Below are positions 59,761 to 64,000 of a DNA stretch of 64,000 bases, one piece after another. Position numbers and translations under genes: made by a program. The notes below the pieces were generated by a model. It did not search any database. It saw nothing but the letters and a program-made list of their open reading frames with translations, and was not told the DNA's origin. The DNA is from Candidatus Nitrosopumilus sp. SW (GTDB lineage Archaea > Thermoproteota > Nitrososphaeria > Nitrososphaerales > Nitrosopumilaceae): positions 535,687 to 599,686 of the forward strand of contig NZ_CP035425.1 of assembly GCF_006740685.1 (NCBI RefSeq). The letters are read 5' to 3'. Positions within the stretch are counted from its first letter, which is position 1. Each line of letters opens with the position of its first letter.

Positions 59761-60297
59761 TTGGAAAATATTGTAAAAGTTTTAGAATCAGGAAGTAGTG
59801 AAGAGAAAATCAAAATTTTAGAAACTCTAGACAAAACAGAGAATCCCGAAATTTTAGAAAAAATTATTTCAAAATTAGATGATGAAGATATTCAAGTAAG
59901 AGGAGAAGCATTTAGTTCACTTTTACTAAATAAAAATAAAATTTCAGATTTATTGATTCGAAATTTGAATTCAACTAGTAAAAATGTTAGAGGTTTTGCA
60001 GCACTAGCATTAGCAAATAGAAATGAAACAGATGCAATTCCCAAAATAGCAAAACTTGCAAAAGATGAACGTTCTATGGTAAGATCATGTGCAATTGGTG
60101 CGTTGGGTCATCTAAAAGCAAAAGAGGAAAAAGAAATTTTTCTAGATTCAGTTTTAGATACAAATGTAGAAGTAAGAAAAAGTGCATTACAAGCAATAAT
60201 TAATCTAAAATTTCCAATTTCAGAAGAAAAAATTAAAGAAATTTCTAAAGATGCGGATTCTGAATTATTAAAATTACTTTCTAAATTAAAGAAATAG
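59761..60297 (+). CDS. HEAT-repeat protein
   Basis: A 178-residue helical repeat protein, TTG start. Successive units of about 30 residues have the pattern L-x-D-E-D-x-x-V-R-x-x-A-x-x-A-L: LDDEDIQVRGEAFSSLL, LNSTSKNVRGFAALALA, AKDERSMVRSCAIGALG, LDTNVEVRKSALQAII. It probably forms a protein-interaction scaffold; similar to phycocyanobilin-lyase-like HEAT proteins. tRNA-Ala (minus strand) follows immediately. Confidence 0.82.
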   Translation: MENIVKVLESGSSEEKIKILETLDKTENPEILEKIISKLDDEDIQVRGEAFSSLLLNKNKISDLLIRNLNSTSKNVRGFAALALANRNETDAIPKIAKLAKDERSMVRSCAIGALGHLKAKEEKEIFLDSVLDTNVEVRKSALQAIINLKFPISEEKIKEISKDADSELLKLLSKLKK

Positions 60298-60371
60298 TGG
60301 ACCGGAAGGGATTTGAACCCTTGATCCGATGCATGCCATGCACCTATCCTACCAGACTAGACGACCGGCCC
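60298..60371 (-). tRNA. tRNA-Ala (anticodon GGC)
   Basis: The minus strand folds with acceptor GGGCCGG/CCGGTCC; the third pair is G-T, i.e. the G3:U70 identity element of tRNA-Ala. Anticodon stem GGTGC/GCATC encloses ATGGCAT (anticodon GGC); T loop is TTCAAAT. Discriminator A at 60298, next to the HEAT gene stop. No intron, no CCA. Confidence 0.95.
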
Positions 60372-60460
60372 ATATTCAGAATTCTGAATCAATTACATTT
60401 TTCAAATTGGTTATTAACGTTTAGCGGTCTAATAGAAAATCGATGTATGAAATTAACACA

Positions 60461-60470
60461 ATATATTTAA
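60461..60470 (+). promoter_or_regulatory. TATA box of the second reductase paralogue
   Basis: ATATATTTAA, centred about 30 bp ahead of the ATG at 60496, parallels the box before the paralogue at 49212. Confidence 0.45.
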
Positions 60471-60495
60471 CCGTCAATATTATGATTGAATCGTT

Positions 60496-61341
60496 ATGGT
60501 AGTAGATAACAAAGCAACTATCACATATGTTCAGTTATTAAAAGAGGATCTTGTAATTATTAGATTAGTTCCAAAAGAAGGTCCAGTTCCAGAATACAAA
60601 GCTGGTCAATTCATAACATTAGGATTACCGAATCCTGTTGAAGGAGGAAAAATTGTTAGAAGGGCATACTCAATTGCATCACATCCAGAAAACAGAGATT
60701 ACATTGAGCTTGTAATTAGATGGGTAAGAAAACCACTTCCAGGAAGATTAACTACACAATTGTTTAACGCAAAAGAAGGAGATGAAATTCTTTGGCTCAA
60801 ACCAACTGGAAGAGCATTATTAATCAATGAAGAGCTTCCAAATGGAGAGAAAGATAACAGAAGAATCATCTGTATCGGCGGGGGAACAGGTTTAGCACCT
60901 TTTGTTAGTTTTGCACAACATCTACATGATTCAGGTGATAAACGAGAGATTGTTGTATTACATGGTGCCAGTTACGTAGATGAATTAAGTTACAAAGATC
61001 TGTTAACTGAATTAGAGAATGAAAGTATTCGAAGAGGAAAGAATGAATGGAATTTCAAATATAGAGCAGCAATTAGTAGACCTCAAGAATGGTTTAACAG
61101 ATCATGGGCAGGTCAAATCGGCAGAGTTGAAACATTCCTAAGACCAAGAGATAATGGAATGTCACCATTAGAAGAATTAATTGGAGATAAAATTACTAAA
61201 GAAAATACAATATTCTATGTTTGTGGTTGGCAAGGAACAATAGATGGAGTAATGGATTTCTTAAAACCAAAAGGCTTTGTTACTGAACATGATAAACGTG
61301 AAGACGGAAGTTTTGAAGTCAAATACGAATCATACGGATAG
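60496..61341 (+). CDS. Ferredoxin/flavodoxin-NADP reductase-like protein, paralogue 2
   Basis: A 281-residue reductase with the same motif series as the 49212 gene: YKAGQFITLGLP, RRAYSIASHPENRDYIELVIR, IGGGTGLAPFVSFAQH (NADP-binding, about 124) and YVCGWQGTIDGVMDFL. It ends KYESYG as the other does. A short internal region (about 210-235) differs most. Divergence suggests different electron partners, not redundancy; unproven. Confidence 0.92.
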   Translation: MVVDNKATITYVQLLKEDLVIIRLVPKEGPVPEYKAGQFITLGLPNPVEGGKIVRRAYSIASHPENRDYIELVIRWVRKPLPGRLTTQLFNAKEGDEILWLKPTGRALLINEELPNGEKDNRRIICIGGGTGLAPFVSFAQHLHDSGDKREIVVLHGASYVDELSYKDLLTELENESIRRGKNEWNFKYRAAISRPQEWFNRSWAGQIGRVETFLRPRDNGMSPLEELIGDKITKENTIFYVCGWQGTIDGVMDFLKPKGFVTEHDKREDGSFEVKYESYG

Positions 61342-61392
61342 AATTTTTAAAAAATCAATCATTGAAATATGAGATTTGTTTAGTGAATCTAA

Positions 61393-61995
61393 TTGATTAC
61401 TGCACTATATCTTGCACATCTAAATCCAGTAACAAAAGCTCATGTAGAAATTATTGAGGAGTTAAAAAAAGATGCAGATGTTGTAAAAGTAATGCCTGTT
61501 GTTTTCAAAGATGATGAAAAAGAGATTAACAGCAAGAGCTTTCCATTTAATTTTGAAACTAGAAAAAAAATGTTAGAATCAGTATTTGGAGACTCTATTC
61601 AAATTACTGATGATTATGCATTTTTTGCACCATTTAAGAAATACATGCCACCATTACTCTCACCAAAATCATGGAAATTAAGAAAGCAAATTCTACGTGG
61701 AGTTGAAGGGGATTTTTTCTCATATACAGGAGACAAAGCTGAAGGATACATGCTGAAAATTTACAGATTAAAACCCAAGATAGGTGAAAGAAAGTCACTT
61801 TCTGCAGCGTCTGTTAAAGAAAAATTGTATGATGCAGCACTTGGAAAAGAATCATCATGGAAAGATGATGTTCCTGAAAAAATAGCCAAGGTAATAGAAG
61901 ATGATTGGAAAACGGTTGAAAAATTTGCAGAGTTGGAAGATATGACGACAAGAGTAGCTGGAATGAAATTCCCTAAAGAAGGCTGGTCAAAATAA
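61393..61995 (+). CDS. Nucleotidyltransferase-like (NadD/cytidylyltransferase superfamily) protein
   Basis: A 200-residue protein starting TTG. The N-terminal ALYLAHLNPVTKAHVEII aligns with the F-x-N-P-x-x-x-G-H phosphate-binding motif of the HIGH/NadD fold (here NPVTKAH, with alanine in place of glycine). LSAASVKEKLYDA resembles the C-terminal (I/S)SST-x-(I/V)R helix motif. The base and acceptor are unknown. Confidence 0.7.
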   Translation: MITALYLAHLNPVTKAHVEIIEELKKDADVVKVMPVVFKDDEKEINSKSFPFNFETRKKMLESVFGDSIQITDDYAFFAPFKKYMPPLLSPKSWKLRKQILRGVEGDFFSYTGDKAEGYMLKIYRLKPKIGERKSLSAASVKEKLYDAALGKESSWKDDVPEKIAKVIEDDWKTVEKFAELEDMTTRVAGMKFPKEGWSK

Positions 61996-62029
61996 ATAGA
62001 GATTAATACACTATAGATAAAAATTTTCT

Positions 62030-62947
62030 ATGAAACTTCCACTTTCAAAATATGTTTGGTTTGATGGAAAATATGTTCTGACAGAAAAAGCACAAGTTCC
62101 AATTACAACACATGCAATACATTATGGAACATCTATCTTTGAAGGTATTAGAGCATATTGGAATGGAAAAAATCTACATGTGTTTAGACTAGATGAACAT
62201 GTAAAACGATTTAGAAGATCAGGACAATTTTATAATATTTCATTAAATTTTTCAGATAAAGAGATTACAGATGCAATAACAGGAATATGTAAAAAAAACA
62301 AACTCAAAAAATCATGTTACATTAGGCCATTTTATTTTGTTGGAGATTATGGAATAAACCTACATGTTACTGAGAAAGCTCCAACAAATGTTGCAATCTT
62401 CACATTTCCTTTTGGAGATTTATTTAACAAGAACGGTATTTCAGCAGGAATTGTATCTTGGAGAAAATTCTCAGACATATCAACCCCACCACAAGCAAAG
62501 ATGGGAGGGAACTATCTAAATTCAATCATAGCAACACAAGAAGCAAAAAGAAATGGCTTCGACGAAGCTATTTTACTTGATCACAACGGAAATGTTAGTG
62601 AGGCGCCTGGAGAAAATATTTTTATCGTTAGAGAAGGTCAAATTGCAACACCATCTTTAGCATCAGCCGCATTAGAAGGCATTACTCGTGATGCAATAAT
62701 CAAAATTGCAAAAGATTTGGATATTGAGATAGTTGAAAGGGACATTACAAGAAGTGAACTTGCAATATCTGACGAGATATTTTTAACAGGAACTGCAGCT
62801 GAAATCACTCCCATAATTGCACTTGATGGAAAAAAGATGAGTAATGGAAAACCAGGAGACATTACAAAGAAGATGATGGATGAGTATACAGACATAGTAA
62901 TGAACAAAAATGAGGATTATTCTCATTGGTTGACTGCGGTGTATTAG
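62030..62947 (+). CDS. ilvE: Branched-chain amino acid aminotransferase
   Basis: A 305-residue class IV PLP aminotransferase. VPITTHAIHYGTSIFEGIRAYW at the N-terminus, PPQAKMGGNYLNSIIATQEAKRNGFDEAILLD (PLP lysine precedes NYLN region) and EAPGENIFIV, then LTGTAAEITPI, are typical. Catalyses the final transamination of Ile, Leu, Val. ACTATAGATAAAA about 20 bp before the ATG may be its TATA box. Confidence 0.94.
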   Translation: MKLPLSKYVWFDGKYVLTEKAQVPITTHAIHYGTSIFEGIRAYWNGKNLHVFRLDEHVKRFRRSGQFYNISLNFSDKEITDAITGICKKNKLKKSCYIRPFYFVGDYGINLHVTEKAPTNVAIFTFPFGDLFNKNGISAGIVSWRKFSDISTPPQAKMGGNYLNSIIATQEAKRNGFDEAILLDHNGNVSEAPGENIFIVREGQIATPSLASAALEGITRDAIIKIAKDLDIEIVERDITRSELAISDEIFLTGTAAEITPIIALDGKKMSNGKPGDITKKMMDEYTDIVMNKNEDYSHWLTAVY

Positions 62948-63883
62948 ATGAGAATAGTACAAATTGGCACAGGAGGTTGGGGAAAGAACCATGCTAGAGT
63001 TTTATCAGAATTAGGAGTACTCACTGCAATTTGTGATAATGATTCAGAGCGCAGTAAAGAATATGGAGAAAAATATTTAGTTAATCATTATGAATCAGTT
63101 GAAAATATGATTTCATCTGAAGAGTTTGACGGAGCATTTGTTGTTACGCCAACATCAACTCATGCAAGTATAGCAAAAAAATTACTTGAGGCAAAAAAAC
63201 ATGTATTTGTTGAAAAACCTCTCACATACAAAACTCAAGAAGGGGAAGAACTTGCAAAATTAGCAGAAAAAAACAAGGTAATTCTAACTTGTGGATATAT
63301 TGAGAGATTCAATCCTGCAGTAGAAGTTGTAAAAAAAATTGTTAAAGAAAAAAAATATGGCGACTTGATTATGCTTGAATTTCATCGAGAAAATAGAATG
63401 CCATTACATATCAAAGATGTAGGAATAATTTACGATACATCAGTACACGATATTGATACTGCAAATTGGTTATTTGATGAAATGCCAAATGTTGTATTTG
63501 CAAGATCAGGACAAATCAAGCACGAGCATGAAGATTTTGCAACAATCATGTTAGGATACAAAGATAACAAAGTTGCAATCATTACATCAAATTGGATTAC
63601 ACCTAAAAGAATTAGAAAATTTTATGCAATTTGTAATGATGCAAGAATTTCATCAGACTTTATCACACAAGAGATCAAAATAGAAAAACAAGAAGAGATT
63701 GAAAACATAGAAAATGAAAAACAAGAACCTTTGTTAATAGAAATTCAAAGTTTTCTTGATGCTATTAAAGGTAAAGATGAACATATTGTTAAAGCACAAC
63801 AAGCAGTAAATGTTACAAAGATTGCCGAAGCTGCACTTTTATCTAGTCAGAAAGGAGTTCCAATATACTTAGATCTGAAATGA
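62948..63883 (+). CDS. Gfo/Idh/MocA-family NAD(P)-dependent oxidoreductase
   Basis: A 311-residue protein. The N-terminal Rossmann motif IGTGGWGKNHARVLSELG (about 4-21), FVVTPTSTHASIAKKLLEAKKHVFVEKPLT (the EKP lysine is catalytic) and YDTSVHDIDTANWLF are signatures. Likely acts on sugar or inositol derivatives. It abuts ilvE without spacer and overlaps the Trm112-like gene by 4 bases. Confidence 0.88.
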   Translation: MRIVQIGTGGWGKNHARVLSELGVLTAICDNDSERSKEYGEKYLVNHYESVENMISSEEFDGAFVVTPTSTHASIAKKLLEAKKHVFVEKPLTYKTQEGEELAKLAEKNKVILTCGYIERFNPAVEVVKKIVKEKKYGDLIMLEFHRENRMPLHIKDVGIIYDTSVHDIDTANWLFDEMPNVVFARSGQIKHEHEDFATIMLGYKDNKVAIITSNWITPKRIRKFYAICNDARISSDFITQEIKIEKQEEIENIENEKQEPLLIEIQSFLDAIKGKDEHIVKAQQAVNVTKIAEAALLSSQKGVPIYLDLK

Positions 63884-64000
63884 ACAAAACTATGATGGAC
63901 ATACTAGCATGTCCAATTGATAAAAACCATCCTTTAGAATTGTTCGAGATTAAAGAAAAAGACAATCTAGTATCAGAAGGAGTTTTGTTTTGTACTAAAT
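63880..64000 (+). CDS. Trm112-like protein, 3' end outside the window
   Basis: ATG at 63880 overlaps the previous stop (ATGA). The visible 40 residues (MNKTMMDILACPIDKNHPLE, then LFEIKE and GVLFCTK) match the start of the Trm112/YcaR family: LxxLxCPxxKxPLxL... with GxLxCxxC at the next zinc pair. Trm112 activates methyltransferases for tRNA, rRNA and release factor. Truncated by the window edge. Confidence 0.75.
   Translation, partial: MNKTMMDILACPIDKNHPLELFEIKEKDNLVSEGVLFCTK

Noticed and set aside
1-64000. Mobile elements, CRISPR arrays, integrase or tRNA-attachment sites
   Set aside because: I found no transposase or integrase motifs, no regularly spaced repeat array, and no tRNA 3' fragment duplication; the gene content is core throughout.

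Overview
The window looks like a low-GC ammonia-oxidising-type thaumarchaeon (Nitrososphaerota, Nitrosopumilus/Nitrosarchaeum-like). This rests on archaeal information-processing genes (RNA polymerase subunit N, Alba, replication factor C large subunit, ABCE1, Trm5, archaeal GluRS), a mevalonate-type isoprenoid cluster with isopentenyl phosphate kinase, a stand-alone 5S rRNA, an 11-subunit complex I without NuoEFG, an acyl-CoA carboxylase of the kind used in the 3-hydroxypropionate/4-hydroxybutyrate cycle, and many TATA boxes lying 24-28 bp before start codons (leaderless genes). No ammonia monooxygenase gene lies here, so the lineage is inferred. Gene density is high, and no gene-free stretch exceeds about 300 bases.

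Layout. 1-3.9 kb: NAD(P)H-hydrate epimerase (cut by the window edge), an HxlR regulator facing a small two-gene operon across a repeat-rich operator region, a Kef-type antiporter, archaeal translin and tRNA-Leu. 3.9-12 kb: rpoN-eno-rpsB-mevalonate kinase-IPK-IDI-GGPP synthase-gltX-FAH hydrolase, an archaeal housekeeping and lipid-precursor run. 12-16.5 kb: GNAT, Rieske ferredoxin, UPF0147, a methyltransferase-like protein, tRNA-His, a 26-residue membrane microprotein, CorA and a GRGTG-repeat protein. 16.5-19.8 kb: non-oxidative pentose phosphate operon with a transketolase-N/ribulose-phosphate-epimerase fusion. 20-30 kb: a duplicated zinc-ribbon protein, small regulators, PepA, 5S rRNA, ABCE1, Trm5, RimI-like acetyltransferase, site-2 protease, LarA-like protein, PyrE, tRNA-Met with a candidate C/D box sRNA, a CADD/TenA-like oxygenase and tRNA-Glu carrying a T-loop intron. 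30-41.4 kb: second prenyl synthase and the nuoABCDHIJKMLN operon on the minus strand. 41.5-49 kb: peroxiredoxin, biotin-dependent carboxylase (three genes), rfcL in an operon with two uncharacterised genes, and an inositol-phosphatase-family enzyme. 49-54 kb: ferredoxin-NADP reductase-like protein, DUF1059, hemA, Ala-rich protein, tRNA-Asp, tRNA-Lys, argH, MIP18-type protein. 54-64 kb: sdhACDB, a PadR regulator with a double palindrome over its start codon, an ORF with an in-frame stop, an isocitrate-lyase/PEP-mutase-family enzyme, Alba, HEAT protein, tRNA-Ala, a second reductase paralogue, a nucleotidyltransferase-like protein, IlvE, a Gfo/Idh/MocA oxidoreductase and a Trm112-like protein cut by the window edge.

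Function together. The respiratory chain is represented by complexes I and II, carbon fixation by the biotin-dependent carboxylase, C5 sugar supply by the transketolase/epimerase/transaldolase operon, and membrane lipid and possibly quinone side-chain supply by the two prenyl synthases. I saw no integrase, insertion sequence, CRISPR array or defence island; this is core-genome sequence. The novelty is in small RNAs, introns, operators, microproteins and domain fusions.
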